Below, piece by piece: positions 9,075-17,732 of a DNA stretch of 64,000 bases. The stretch comes from Bacteroidota bacterium. Its GTDB lineage: Bacteria > Bacteroidota > Bacteroidia > Chitinophagales > Chitinophagaceae. The DNA is taken from positions 1 to 64,000 of the forward strand of contig JAEZGI010000020.1 of NCBI GenBank assembly GCA_023416995.1, written 5' to 3'. Positions within the stretch are counted from its first letter, which is position 1, and every line of letters begins with the position of its first letter. The translations under genes and the position numbers were made by a program. The notes under the pieces are model-generated. The model saw only the letters and a list, made by a program, of their open reading frames with translations, searched no databases and had not been told where the DNA came from.

Positions 9075-9674
9075 TTATTTCCACTGAAGGGTATTGATGA
9101 GGTGTTTCATGTCCTGTTCAAGGAAATTATTGACAACTTCCAGCGAATCAGAATTGGGTGAAGCATCAAAATACAGCGCACCACGTAAAAAATGTTTGAC
9201 AGAATCAGTTACAAAAAACTGTTTTGCGGTCGCTGCGTTCCCGCCCACCTGGAAAAATATTCCTGTGAGACCCATTGGTGTTTTCATGAGGGAGTCACGT
9301 ATCTCTGTTGCCTTTGTGGTGTGTTTATAGGTCATCTTAAAGGCATCTGCAACCAGGGAGTCGAAGTTATTTTTCCTGATCTCTTTATAGCTGATATAAA
9401 TTTTGCCATAAAACTGGGGAAAGTCGATATTGATCCAATAGTCGTTTTCTGGCCGGGCATCAAAAAAGCTGGTGTCTTTAACCACCTTTCCATACACGGG
9501 ATATTCGAAGCTGTAAGGGGCCGCCGGCGGGTTATACAGGGTGTATTCCCTTTCAGGGAAATCTATTTTGAAATATCCGCGTTGCCTGATTGTATAATCA
9601 CTATTACATGCAATTAACATCGCCAGCAGCAGGATACCGACACTTCGCCCTATTAGTTTGTTGTGTTGAATCAT
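9075..9674 (-). CDS. gldD: Gliding motility-associated lipoprotein GldD
   Basis: This 199-aa lipoprotein has a signal peptide and lipobox ending at Cys23 (AMLIAC). GldD is one of the Bacteroidota proteins needed for gliding and for the type IX secretion machinery in Flavobacterium. The sequence after the lipobox matches the family pattern (RGYFKIDFPEREY, then aromatic-rich strands). It overlaps the upstream gldE by 4 bp (ATGA at 9671-9674), so the two are translationally coupled. The mutY-ssb-gldE-gldD order is common in this phylum. Presence of this pair does not prove gliding, since the other gld/spr genes are outside the window. Confidence 0.92.
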   Translation of the reverse strand: MIQHNKLIGRSVGILLLAMLIACNSDYTIRQRGYFKIDFPEREYTLYNPPAAPYSFEYPVYGKVVKDTSFFDARPENDYWINIDFPQFYGKIYISYKEIRKNNFDSLVADAFKMTYKHTTKATEIRDSLMKTPMGLTGIFFQVGGNAATAKQFFVTDSVKHFLRGALYFDASPNSDSLEVVNNFLEQDMKHLINTLQWK

Positions 9675-11002
9675 TGTTGTTTTTTGACCGTCACTTTTAC
9701 TTTTCTGATCCGGTTCTTTTCCACTTCCAGCGTTGTAAACTCAAAATCGCCCACTGTTGCAACATCATTCTGTTTAGGTATTTCACCCGAAACCTCGAGT
9801 ATCAGACCCGCCAGTGAATCACTTTCGCCACGAACCTCGTCAAATGTGTCGAGTGACAGATCCATCATCTTGCAGACATCATTGATCATTGTCCGGCCTT
9901 CGAAAATATAGTTTTCGTCGTCTATTTTTTTATTGCCGCTTTCGTCTTCATCAAACTCATCCCTGATTTCGCCAACGATCTCTTCAATCACATCTTCGAG
10001 GGTAACGATTCCACTTGTGCCACCGAATTCATCAACTACCACCGCGAAGTGTATTCGTTTGGTCTGAAATTCTTTAAGAAGATCTTCAATGAATTTTTGT
10101 TCGTGAACAAAATATGGAACGCGCATCAGGCTCCGCCAGTCGAAGTCATCAGACTCATTAAGATGTGGGATCAGATCCTTCGTATGAATCATACCGACAA
10201 TATCATCCAGGCTCTGTTTATACACAGGCAGTCTTGAATAATGTAGCTCTTCAACATGTTGTTTCAGTTCTTCAAAAGAAATGTCAACATGAATACCACT
10301 TACATCCAGACGCGTACGCATGATCTGTTTGACGGTGATATGGCGGAATTTATAAATACCTGCAAGAATTTTTTGTTCGTCCTCTTCATGGATGGTACTC
10401 TTAATTGCTTCCTCCAGCTGTTGTTGCGAATAAGCGCGGCTGGTGCTTCCACCCATAAAATCTTCTACCTTCATTGACATCCCCATCAGTGAGGCGCCGA
10501 GTTTTCTGAACAGGTAATAAATGATCTCAACCAGGTAGGAAGCTTCATATGCCACCCTCAGGTTGTTTTGTGCCGCACGAATCTTTGGCAATACCTCTCC
10601 AAACAAAACAAGCACAAAAGTGATAGCAACAATCTTGATGATTACCTGCACCCAGGTAACAAGCATTTGCTGTGGGAACAATTGATCTATCAGGATATTT
10701 GAAAGGATAATGATAGCGATGTTGACGAGTATGCTTGCAATCATCAATGCACCCAGCAATGTTCTCGGATCCTCCAGCAAGTTGGTGATGCGTTTCCAGC
10801 CCGCGTCCTGCTTTGTTTTCAGCATGTTGATATCACGGTAGGTAAGTGAGAAAAACGCTACCTCCGCGCCGGAGATGAAAAAGGAAAGTATCAGGAGAAG
10901 TAAAACAAGCGCCGCTAAAATCGTAGTTGCCTGAATATTGGCAACCAGCAATAATGGTTGAAAACCGGCATCGAGAAAAAGAGACAATAAAGGGTTATCC
11001 AA
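9671..11002 (-). CDS. gldE: Gliding motility-associated protein GldE (CBS/CorC domains)
   Basis: This 443-aa membrane protein has an N-terminal CNNM/DUF21-type region with about four hydrophobic segments (20-185), then a pair of CBS domains (about 210-330) and a C-terminal CorC_HlyC (transporter-associated) domain ending near 440. It resembles CNNM/CorC magnesium-transport proteins; in Bacteroidota the copy next to gldD is named GldE and is thought to assist GldD. The start is a TTG at 11002. It couples to gldD through a 4-bp overlap. Whether it moves ions is not known. Confidence 0.9.
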   Translation of the reverse strand: MDNPLLSLFLDAGFQPLLLVANIQATTILAALVLLLLILSFFISGAEVAFFSLTYRDINMLKTKQDAGWKRITNLLEDPRTLLGALMIASILVNIAIIILSNILIDQLFPQQMLVTWVQVIIKIVAITFVLVLFGEVLPKIRAAQNNLRVAYEASYLVEIIYYLFRKLGASLMGMSMKVEDFMGGSTSRAYSQQQLEEAIKSTIHEEDEQKILAGIYKFRHITVKQIMRTRLDVSGIHVDISFEELKQHVEELHYSRLPVYKQSLDDIVGMIHTKDLIPHLNESDDFDWRSLMRVPYFVHEQKFIEDLLKEFQTKRIHFAVVVDEFGGTSGIVTLEDVIEEIVGEIRDEFDEDESGNKKIDDENYIFEGRTMINDVCKMMDLSLDTFDEVRGESDSLAGLILEVSGEIPKQNDVATVGDFEFTTLEVEKNRIRKVKVTVKKQQ

Positions 11003-11140
11003 AGCGACTTGTTTTAATCAACAGAAAGGCAGGTCAAATGGCCTGCCCTCATTTCTTTCAGTAAAAGCGAATTTATTAATAATTTATTATGAATAGCTAA
11101 TTATGACAGGCCTTTTCGGCAAATAAGCAGCGTGTTAGGT
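11003..11140. other. ssb-gldE intergenic region with a hairpin
   Basis: An inverted repeat at 11028-11047 (GGCAGGTC, AAAT loop, GGCCTGCC) could terminate ssb transcripts on the minus strand, where it is followed by TTTCTG. The T-run is poor and one pair becomes C-A on that strand, so it may only slow polymerase. The rest is AT-rich with no gene. Confidence 0.4.
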
Positions 11141-11578
11141 TCAAAAGGGAAGATCCTGCCCTGGCTCATCAATGGGCGGAATATCACTATTAGGATAACC
11201 TTCAATATTTCCATGGTGGGTGCCCGGGCCGTTATGATGACCTTCGGCCCTTTTATCGAGCATGATCAGGTTGTCACCAACAACTTCAGTCGAGAATTTT
11301 TTTGAGCCTTCTTTATCTTCCCAGCTACGTGTTCTTAATCTTCCTTCGATATAAACAAGACTACCCTTGTGCAGGTATTTCTGGGCGAGATCGGCAAGGC
11401 CCCTCCAAAGTACGACAGTATGCCATTCGGTTTGAGAAATCAGTTTCCCTGAGCGATCTTTAAACGTTTCTGTTGTGGCCAGTGGAAACTTTGCAACCGT
11501 GATATTTCCTTCGAGCACTTGAACATCAGGATCCTTACCAAGATTTCCAATCAGCATTACTCTGTTTACTCCTCTCAT
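11141..11578 (-). CDS. ssb: Single-stranded DNA-binding protein
   Basis: This 145-aa protein binds single-stranded DNA during replication, repair and recombination. The OB fold spans about 1-108 (begins RGVNRVMLIGNLGKDP; core WHTVVLWRGLADLAQKYL). A short His/Gly-rich linker leads to the acidic C-terminal tip DEPGQDLPF, a variant of the DDDIPF tip that recruits partner proteins. Length and tip are normal for a chromosomal SSB. It lies downstream of mutY with a 168-bp gap. Confidence 0.95.
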   Translation of the reverse strand: MRGVNRVMLIGNLGKDPDVQVLEGNITVAKFPLATTETFKDRSGKLISQTEWHTVVLWRGLADLAQKYLHKGSLVYIEGRLRTRSWEDKEGSKKFSTEVVGDNLIMLDKRAEGHHNGPGTHHGNIEGYPNSDIPPIDEPGQDLPF

Positions 11579-11746
11579 AACGACATTTTTGATTGTGAAA
11601 GATCAGCCTGCCTTAAATCGTTTTCAAAGAAATACTCATCTGTCTTTATAACCTGTTGGGCAAGAGGTTATAATCGAACCCGGTCTTATAAATTTACTAA
11701 ATTCAGTGAGAGGAAACATTAAAATATTCCAATCTTTAAGATGTGG

Positions 11747-12796
11747 TTATAAGGGCGAATCGCTTAGAAAATGGTTGATCATCCTGGGGAAGGCATAGTC
11801 ACCAATATTTTGTTTATCAACGCGGATATAACCTTCGGGCATAACAAAATCATCAGATATATTCACGTCTATAAACTGGCCGTGAATAGTCTGGTGCGTT
11901 AACTGTTGTTTATAAACCGCGCTTTTACCAACTATCGTAAACGGCTGGCCCCCGCTAATGGTTTTGAGCCAGGCATGGTGTTGTACCGGTTCCGCATCCG
12001 GCGTTTCATACAACAAAAACTCGTGCAGGTTTTGCCAGATATCATTTGCTGTTCTCTTACGTATATAAACCCCATGCTGCGATTGCAACATAAAGTAATA
12101 GAACCAGCGATGTTTTTTTACAAGCTTTTTCTCTTTTACAGGCAACTGATGTACAAAACCGTTGTTAAACGCAACACAATCATTTTTTTGTGGGCATTGA
12201 TTGCACAACGGTTGCTGAGGTTTGCAAATAACAGCGCCCAGGTCCATGATCGCCTGGTTATATTCGGCCGGATGGTTGTTATCAATCAATGCATCGGCTA
12301 ACTGTTGATATAAACGTTTGCCGGCGGTGGTATCGATGGGTGTGTTGATTCCGAAATAGCGCGACAGCAGGCGTTGCACGTTCCCGTCAACAACGGCAAA
12401 GGGTGCATCGAAAGCGAAAGAAGCTATGGCTGCTGCCGTATATGGTCCGATACCTTTCAATTTCAGAATTTCATGATAGTCGTCGGGAAATTTACCGTTA
12501 TGAGCCGTAACTATATAACGGGCCGAGGCGATGAGGTTGCGACAGCGGCTATAATATCCAAGACCTTCCCAGAGTTTGAATACTTTTTCTTCGCTTGCGT
12601 TCGCAAGATCATGAACTGTGGGAAAGTTTTTTACAAAAGCGTTATAGTAAGCAAGGCCTTGTTCAACGCGTGTTTGCTGAAGGATGATTTCGCTGAGCCA
12701 TATTTTATAGGGATCTTTTTCGCCTTTCCATGGCATTGATCTTTTGTTTTGATCACGGTTCCAGCGCAGCAGGTTTTCAGAAAAGGATAGTTCCAT
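11747..12796 (-). CDS. mutY: A/G-specific adenine glycosylase MutY
   Basis: It removes adenine mispaired with 8-oxoguanine, preventing G:C to T:A mutations. In 349 aa, the catalytic Glu36 sits in LSEIILQQTRV, the helix-hairpin-helix is LKGIGPYTAA at 113-122, and catalytic Asp137 is in VVDGNV. A 4Fe-4S cluster is bound by Cys191-x6-Cys198-x2-Cys201-x5-Cys207. The C-terminal NUDIX-like domain (about 230-349) that recognises 8-oxoG is present. All key residues are intact. The ATG at 12796 is well placed. Confidence 0.96.
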   Translation of the reverse strand: MELSFSENLLRWNRDQNKRSMPWKGEKDPYKIWLSEIILQQTRVEQGLAYYNAFVKNFPTVHDLANASEEKVFKLWEGLGYYSRCRNLIASARYIVTAHNGKFPDDYHEILKLKGIGPYTAAAIASFAFDAPFAVVDGNVQRLLSRYFGINTPIDTTAGKRLYQQLADALIDNNHPAEYNQAIMDLGAVICKPQQPLCNQCPQKNDCVAFNNGFVHQLPVKEKKLVKKHRWFYYFMLQSQHGVYIRKRTANDIWQNLHEFLLYETPDAEPVQHHAWLKTISGGQPFTIVGKSAVYKQQLTHQTIHGQFIDVNISDDFVMPEGYIRVDKQNIGDYAFPRMINHFLSDSPL

Positions 12797-13138
12797 TATT
12801 CAACAATATTAATACGCAGGATTTGAATATCATAGTGGCTGAGAAGGAGTTAGGCGAATGGCGGTAACCGATCATTCAAAAGTGGGCAAATGCATATCTT
12901 ATTCAGGTACAGCAGGTTACGAATCCCGTTTATCGAAATAAAATTCATTATCAATTATTTACACTTTTCTTGCAAATCTCAGAATTTACCGTTAATTTCA
13001 CTAATGAATTGATTTAGTGTTGATTGGCCTTCGTGGCATGGTTCTGATAATGATTAAACAGCGTAGCAAAAGTTAACATTGGTTAGGTGTTACCTTATTA
13101 CATCTTAAACAACATTATTAACCCAAAAATTCATTAAC
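12797..13138. other. Divergent mutY-HU intergenic region
   Basis: This AT-rich 342-bp stretch between divergent genes must hold the promoters for mutY and the HU gene. I found no exact TTTG-N19-TAnnTTTG match, no terminator and no convincing small ORF or structured RNA. Confidence 0.5.
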
Positions 13139-13459
13139 ATGAGAAAAGCAGACCTCGTTAACCAGATATCTGAAAAAACAGGTATTCCAAAGGTTGATGT
13201 ATTGGTTACGCTGGAAACCATGTTCAAGGAAGTGAAGGATACGCTGGCGGAAGGTGAGAACATTTACATTCGTGGTTTCGGCAGCTTCATTACTAAAAAG
13301 CGCGCTGCCAAAATCGGCCGCAACATTAAAAAGAACATAGCTGTTCACATCCCTGAACATTACATTCCCGCATTCAAGCCTGCAAAAGAGTTTGTAGCAG
13401 AAGTTAAAAAATTACAGTCTGTTAAAGAAGATCAACCAAACCCGGACGATGAAGCTTAA
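13139..13459 (+). CDS. HU family DNA-binding protein
   Basis: This 106-aa histone-like protein binds and bends DNA. The sequence shows the HU/IHF pattern: an N-terminal helical dimerisation part (MRKADLVNQISEKTGI), then IYIRGFGSFITKKRAAKIGRN, and a C-terminal arm with IPEHYIPAFKPAKEF. It has the IHF-like GFGSF and F/Y-K-PAKEF motifs seen in Bacteroidota HU/IHF homologues. A 15-residue acidic C-terminal extension (SVKEDQPNPDDEA) is typical of some Bacteroidota copies. The TPR gene follows after 23 bp. Confidence 0.93.
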   Translation: MRKADLVNQISEKTGIPKVDVLVTLETMFKEVKDTLAEGENIYIRGFGSFITKKRAAKIGRNIKKNIAVHIPEHYIPAFKPAKEFVAEVKKLQSVKEDQPNPDDEA

Positions 13460-13482
13460 ATTTGCAGCCTAATTCAAAATAA

Positions 13483-14328
13483 TTGAAAAAGCAGCAGATT
13501 TTTCTTGTTAGCGGAGCGGTTGTGCTCTTATTTGTAATGTATTTCTTTGGCGACAACATTCCACCTATGGAGCGAAAACCTCCCGTAGCTGAAAGCCATC
13601 AGGAGGTGGAGCCCATTGATATCAACACGATCTTATCGGCATCAAAACGGCAGTTAACACCGGAACAGTCTGCGTTCGTGACCAGGCTGGAATCGGCCGT
13701 TGTGCGTGGTAATGTAAAGGACCAGCAAATCAGCGTGTATAAGCAACTTGCCGGTTTCTGGCGCGACACTGCGCATCTCCTGCTTCCTTATTCTTATTAT
13801 ATCGCAGAAGCAGCGAAATTGGAAAATTCTGAAAAAAGTCTCACCTTCGCAGCCCAATTCTTCGCAGGTAACATGCGACGCCAGCAGGAACCTGCCTTGA
13901 AGAAGTGGATGGCCCTACAGGCTAAAGAGTTGTTTGAGAAGGCGTTAGTGTTAAATCCTGGGAAGGATTCACTAAAAGTAGGTCTTGGTTCCTGTTATCT
14001 TTTTGGCAATATCAGCGACAATCCCATGCAGGGAATTGCCCTGATTCGTGAGGTAGCAGAAAAAGATTCTACGAACATGCAGGCGCAATTTATGTTAGGT
14101 ATGGGTGGACTGGTGTCTGGCCAGCTTGACAGGGCAATTGAGCGTTTACTCAAGGTAGCGACTTATGAGCCTTCAAATGCGGAAGCCGTACTGGCACTTG
14201 CAGATGCATTCGAAAGAAAAAATGATAAGGAAAATGCGATCAGGTGGTATGAAAGGGGTAAGGAGCTAATTGGTGATCCTGACTTTATCAAAGAAATTGA
14301 TCAACGCATAAACCTGTTAAAAACATAG
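13483..14328 (+). CDS. Membrane-anchored TPR protein
   Basis: This 281-aa protein has one N-terminal membrane segment (about 5-22) and at least three tetratricopeptide-like helix pairs in the C-terminal half (about 155-275, for example AQFMLGMGGLVSGQLDRAIE and AVLALADAFERKNDKENAI). The soluble part is probably periplasmic. TPRs mediate protein-protein contacts; no enzyme domain is seen. The start is a TTG at 13483, 23 bp after the HU gene, and co-transcription with it is likely. The function is unknown. Confidence 0.8.
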   Translation: MKKQQIFLVSGAVVLLFVMYFFGDNIPPMERKPPVAESHQEVEPIDINTILSASKRQLTPEQSAFVTRLESAVVRGNVKDQQISVYKQLAGFWRDTAHLLLPYSYYIAEAAKLENSEKSLTFAAQFFAGNMRRQQEPALKKWMALQAKELFEKALVLNPGKDSLKVGLGSCYLFGNISDNPMQGIALIREVAEKDSTNMQAQFMLGMGGLVSGQLDRAIERLLKVATYEPSNAEAVLALADAFERKNDKENAIRWYERGKELIGDPDFIKEIDQRINLLKT

Positions 14329-14386
14329 TTTTCTATTCATGGAAGACTGTACAAATAAAATTATTTAACTTAAATCACTGGTTATT

Positions 14387-14482
14387 ATGCCTTGCGGTAA
14401 AAAAAGAAAGCGTCATAAGATTGCAACGCACAAACGTAAAAAAAGACTAAGAAAGAACCGTCATAAGAAGAAGAGCCGCTAA
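14387..14482 (+). CDS. 31-aa basic protein, AURKAIP1/COX24 (mS38-like) family
   Basis: The frame encodes 31 residues, MPCGKKRKRHKIATHKRKK followed by RLRKNRHKKKSR, with over half Lys, Arg or His. This matches the AURKAIP1/COX24 (DUF1713, mitochondrial mS38-like) type of tiny proteins that is conserved in Bacteroidota. Relatives are ribosome-associated, so a structural role on the ribosome is likely, but this is by family only. It lies between the TPR gene and RNase E/G and is followed 14 bp later by a strong terminator. Its shortness makes it easy to miss. Confidence 0.82.
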   Translation: MPCGKKRKRHKIATHKRKKRLRKNRHKKKSR

Positions 14483-14495
14483 ATTCTTCTGAAAC

Positions 14496-14521
14496 GGGGC
14501 CGCTAAACCGGCCCTTTTTCT
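14496..14521 (+). terminator. Rho-independent terminator after the 31-aa gene
   Basis: The stem GGGCCG/CGGCCC has six perfect pairs with a six-base loop (14497-14514), followed by TTTTTCTT. It ends the HU-TPR-small protein transcript before RNase E/G. Confidence 0.85.
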
Positions 14522-14650
14522 TCGTTATATAGCTGAAAATAGTATCTGGCATTTATCGCGTCGCCCTCCTGTGCATATGTGCCAGCTAATTCCCCTTCAG
14601 CAACTTTCCTTTCAGTGATGATTGGTTACCACGGTAAAAGATGATTACGT

Positions 14651-16204
14651 TTGAATAAGGAACTAATTATAAATGCTGCCCCCCAGGGCGTAGAAATAGC
14701 CCTATTAGAGGACAAAAAACTGGTTGAATTGCATCATGAAAAAACAGATGCCAATTTTGCCGTGGGTGACCTCTACCTGGGAAAAGTTAAAAAGCTTATC
14801 CCTGGATTGAATGCAGCTTTTGTTGATGTCGGATTCGAAAAAGATGCTTTCCTGCATTATACGGATCTGAGTCCTTATGCCCGCTCACTTCTCAAATTCA
14901 CCCAGGTAGCCATAAACGACAACAGCGAACCAGGCTTTGATTTCGGCACCTTCCAGGTAGAACCCGAGATTATCAAAACCGGCAAAATCAATGAAGTACT
15001 CAGCGGCAAACCCAATATACTGGTTCAAATCCTTAAGGAACCAATAGCCGCTAAAGGACCAAGACTCAGTTGTGAAATCTCTTTGCCCGGTCGTTTCATC
15101 GTAATCACTCCTTTCAACGACATCGTCGCCGTTTCCCGGAAAATTCATTCTTCAGACGAAAGAAAACGTCTGCAGAAGATTGTAGAAGCTATCAAACCAA
15201 AAAACTTTGGTGTGATCGTGCGTACAGCGGCTGAAGGGAAAAATACGGCTGAACTTCACGAGGATCTTTCGATGCTTGTTGAAACCTGGAAGATCATTCA
15301 ACGCAATCTTAAAGCTTCTGTAGCACCCGCAAAGATCCTGAGCGAGCAAACAAAGGCCACAAGTATGTTACGGGATCTGCTGAACGAAGACTTCAACAAA
15401 ATCGTCGTTAACGATCGCAACATTTTCAACGACACAAAAAATTATATTCAACGCATTGCTCCTGAAAAAGCAGAGATCGTTGCATATTACAATAACGGGT
15501 TACCCATATTTGACCAGTTTGGCATCACCAAACAGGTGAAAGCTGCTTTTGGTAAAACGGTTAACCTGCCCAGCGGCGCTTACCTGATTATTGAACATAC
15601 TGAAGCACTGCATGTAATCGATGTAAACAGCGGTTACAAAAGTGTCGGCAATAACCAGGAACAAAACGCACTGGAAACAAACCTGGAAGCCGCTGCAGAA
15701 ATTTCGCGCCAGCTTCGTTTACGCGACCTGGGTGGTATTATCGTTGTCGATTTTATCGATATGAAACTTCCTGACAACAAGCGCAGGCTGATGGAGTCAA
15801 TGGAAGAGTTTATGCGCCCCGACCGCGCAAAACATGCCGTGTTACCGATCTCAAAATTCGGCCTCATGCAGATCACGCGTCAGCGCATGAAGCCCGAAAT
15901 GAACATCAACACCCAGGAAGTTTGCCCCACCTGCAGCGGTACCGGCAAGATATCATCAACCCTGTTGCTGGAAGATGAGATCGAAAAGAATCTCAGTTAT
16001 TTATTAACGCATCAGCATAAGGACCTGAAACTGGTCGTTCACCCCATCATGCATGCTTATCTTACAAAAGGTCGTTTCTTCAATTCGCGCCAGTGGAAAT
16101 GGAGATGGAAATATGGCCGGAAAGTTGACATCCGCGAAAACACCAGCTATCATCTGACCGAGTTTCATTTCTTCGACAAACATGAAGATGAAATCAAACT
16201 TTGA
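14651..16204 (+). CDS. rng: Ribonuclease E/G
   Basis: This is an endoribonuclease of the RNase E/G family that cuts single-stranded AU-rich RNA in mRNA turnover and rRNA maturation. The 517 aa fit an RNase G-like form without the long RNase E scaffold. An S1 domain lies near 35-130, the catalytic RNase H-like/DNase-like core near 140-420 (including HVIDVNSGY and GGIIVVDFIDM, which carry the metal-binding Asp residues), and the Zn-link cysteines are Cys425 and Cys428 (CPTCSGTG). The start is a TTG at 14651; the ATG at 14641 stops after five codons. The N-terminus NKELIINAAPQGVEIALLE matches the family. Confidence 0.95.
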   Translation: MNKELIINAAPQGVEIALLEDKKLVELHHEKTDANFAVGDLYLGKVKKLIPGLNAAFVDVGFEKDAFLHYTDLSPYARSLLKFTQVAINDNSEPGFDFGTFQVEPEIIKTGKINEVLSGKPNILVQILKEPIAAKGPRLSCEISLPGRFIVITPFNDIVAVSRKIHSSDERKRLQKIVEAIKPKNFGVIVRTAAEGKNTAELHEDLSMLVETWKIIQRNLKASVAPAKILSEQTKATSMLRDLLNEDFNKIVVNDRNIFNDTKNYIQRIAPEKAEIVAYYNNGLPIFDQFGITKQVKAAFGKTVNLPSGAYLIIEHTEALHVIDVNSGYKSVGNNQEQNALETNLEAAAEISRQLRLRDLGGIIVVDFIDMKLPDNKRRLMESMEEFMRPDRAKHAVLPISKFGLMQITRQRMKPEMNINTQEVCPTCSGTGKISSTLLLEDEIEKNLSYLLTHQHKDLKLVVHPIMHAYLTKGRFFNSRQWKWRWKYGRKVDIRENTSYHLTEFHFFDKHEDEIKL

Positions 16205-16300
16205 TTCATTCCTGATCTGATCTCACTTCACTTCCTTGTCAACTTGCTGACGCGATCAATGTTTGAGACTGTTACATTTCTTCCTCGTTGTCTCCTGCTC

Positions 16301-16330
16301 AAAAAAGAAAGGCCCGCTACCGCGGACCCC
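16301..16330 (-). terminator. Terminator of the first SusCD transcript
   Basis: On the minus strand GGTCCGC, loop GGTA, GCGGGCC (one G-U pair) is followed by TTTCTTTTTT. It lies 30 bp beyond the susD stop. Confidence 0.88.
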
Positions 16331-16359
16331 TCATTCTCAACCTTAATTGGCAAAGTGTA

Positions 16360-17709
16360 TTAGTAACCTTCGTTCTGTTGCAGGATAGAAGGCCCTACTG
16401 CGTTTATTTCCCTTATAGGAATCGGTAATACGAGTCTGTTAGCATCGTATGCGATATTGCCCACCGATTGTTTTAATCTTTTAAGATCGTGTATTGCCTG
16501 GCCCTCGTGTGCCAGTTCGAGCTTCCGCTCCAAAACAATATTTGCAATGCTTGCATTGGCCGGAAGCGTCATCAGCCCCACACGATCTCTGATAGTTTTC
16601 ACATCATCAAAAGGTGTTGCACCTACTTCCGTACCAAGTCGTGCATTACCCTCTGCCCTGGTGAGATACATTTCCGCGAGCCTGATGATTGACAAATTAC
16701 GATATTGTGTTCTCCATTTTCCACTCCGCCACACTGCGCCATCCTTGTAAAAGAAATTATAGCGGGCATCACCTGCAGGATACAGATCCATATGTTTTTG
16801 CAATACATCCACATCGCCGTTTCGGGCGCCTTCAGACGTTATTGACCAGAAGAGAAACATATCATTGCTGCCATCCTGCGAACTAACCTGGATCGCAAAA
16901 AGGTCCTCAGGCGAATTGGATTGGTTGTTAAATGCAGCGGCGTAGTTTGCGTTCAGTGTAAGACCGCTGTTGTCAATTACATAATCTGCTTCATCTCTGG
17001 CTTTGCCGTATTCTGCTGTCTGAAGATAAACCCTTGACAATTGTGCAGCAGCAGAATAAGTAGTTGCATAAAAATCATTTTCCTCGGGTAGTAACTGCTT
17101 TGCTTTAGTAAGATCATCTATGATCTGAGAATAAGTTTGCTCTACCGTACTGCGGGGTGAATAATTGACTTCCGATACATTACCCACTGTTGGTTCCAGA
17201 ATCAACGGTACACCCAGGTTTCCGCCACCTGCGCTATAAGGCTTTGAGAAAAGTTTTACAAGTTCAAAATACATTGACCCGCGTAAGAACAATGCTTCAC
17301 CCTGCACACGATCCCTGTCTGCATCATCTACTTTATCGATGTTTGCAATAATGCCATTGCAAATGTTGATGGTTCTGTAAATAGCCGCCCATGATGCAGT
17401 GATATAACTATTGTTTGTGAGCATCGTTTTGTTGAATACTTCGCGCGGCTGATTAAAGGTGCCATCCCAGTTCAGCTCACCGTCGGCAGATTCAGAAGCA
17501 AGCAATTCAGCATATAACTGGAGATCTCCTCCATAAGCCGAAGCCGAACTGACAGCATCATAAGCACCATTCAGGGCTTTTTTGATATTAGCATCGTTTG
17601 TGAACACCTCTGATTCCGCAATGTTTGTCAGCGGCAATACATCAAGCTTCTTTCCACAGGAAATGAGGATGAAGGCAATTAAAACAATATTGAAGAGTAT
17701 TTTTTTCAT
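16360..17709 (-). CDS. SusD/RagB family outer-membrane lipoprotein
   Basis: This is the surface-exposed nutrient-binding partner that caps a SusC channel. The 449-aa protein has a signal peptide and lipobox ending at Cys18 (FILISC), followed by GKKLDVLP. The N-terminal SusD-like TPR region (about 20-260) and the C-terminal SusD/RagB domain (about 270-449, with LSIIRLAEMYLTRAEGNARLG) are both present. It lies 23 bp downstream of its susC partner. The ligand cannot be deduced: no glycosidase, peptidase or regulator sits nearby. Confidence 0.94.
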   Translation of the reverse strand: MKKILFNIVLIAFILISCGKKLDVLPLTNIAESEVFTNDANIKKALNGAYDAVSSASAYGGDLQLYAELLASESADGELNWDGTFNQPREVFNKTMLTNNSYITASWAAIYRTINICNGIIANIDKVDDADRDRVQGEALFLRGSMYFELVKLFSKPYSAGGGNLGVPLILEPTVGNVSEVNYSPRSTVEQTYSQIIDDLTKAKQLLPEENDFYATTYSAAAQLSRVYLQTAEYGKARDEADYVIDNSGLTLNANYAAAFNNQSNSPEDLFAIQVSSQDGSNDMFLFWSITSEGARNGDVDVLQKHMDLYPAGDARYNFFYKDGAVWRSGKWRTQYRNLSIIRLAEMYLTRAEGNARLGTEVGATPFDDVKTIRDRVGLMTLPANASIANIVLERKLELAHEGQAIHDLKRLKQSVGNIAYDANRLVLPIPIREINAVGPSILQQNEGY

Positions 17710-17732
17710 GTGTAATGTTTTGTGTTGAGCAA

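Noticed and set aside
14646..14653. TACGTTTG, a perfect -7 match, at the start of rng
   Set aside because: It overlaps the TTG start codon, and transcription from it would begin inside the conserved N-terminus, so it is probably chance.
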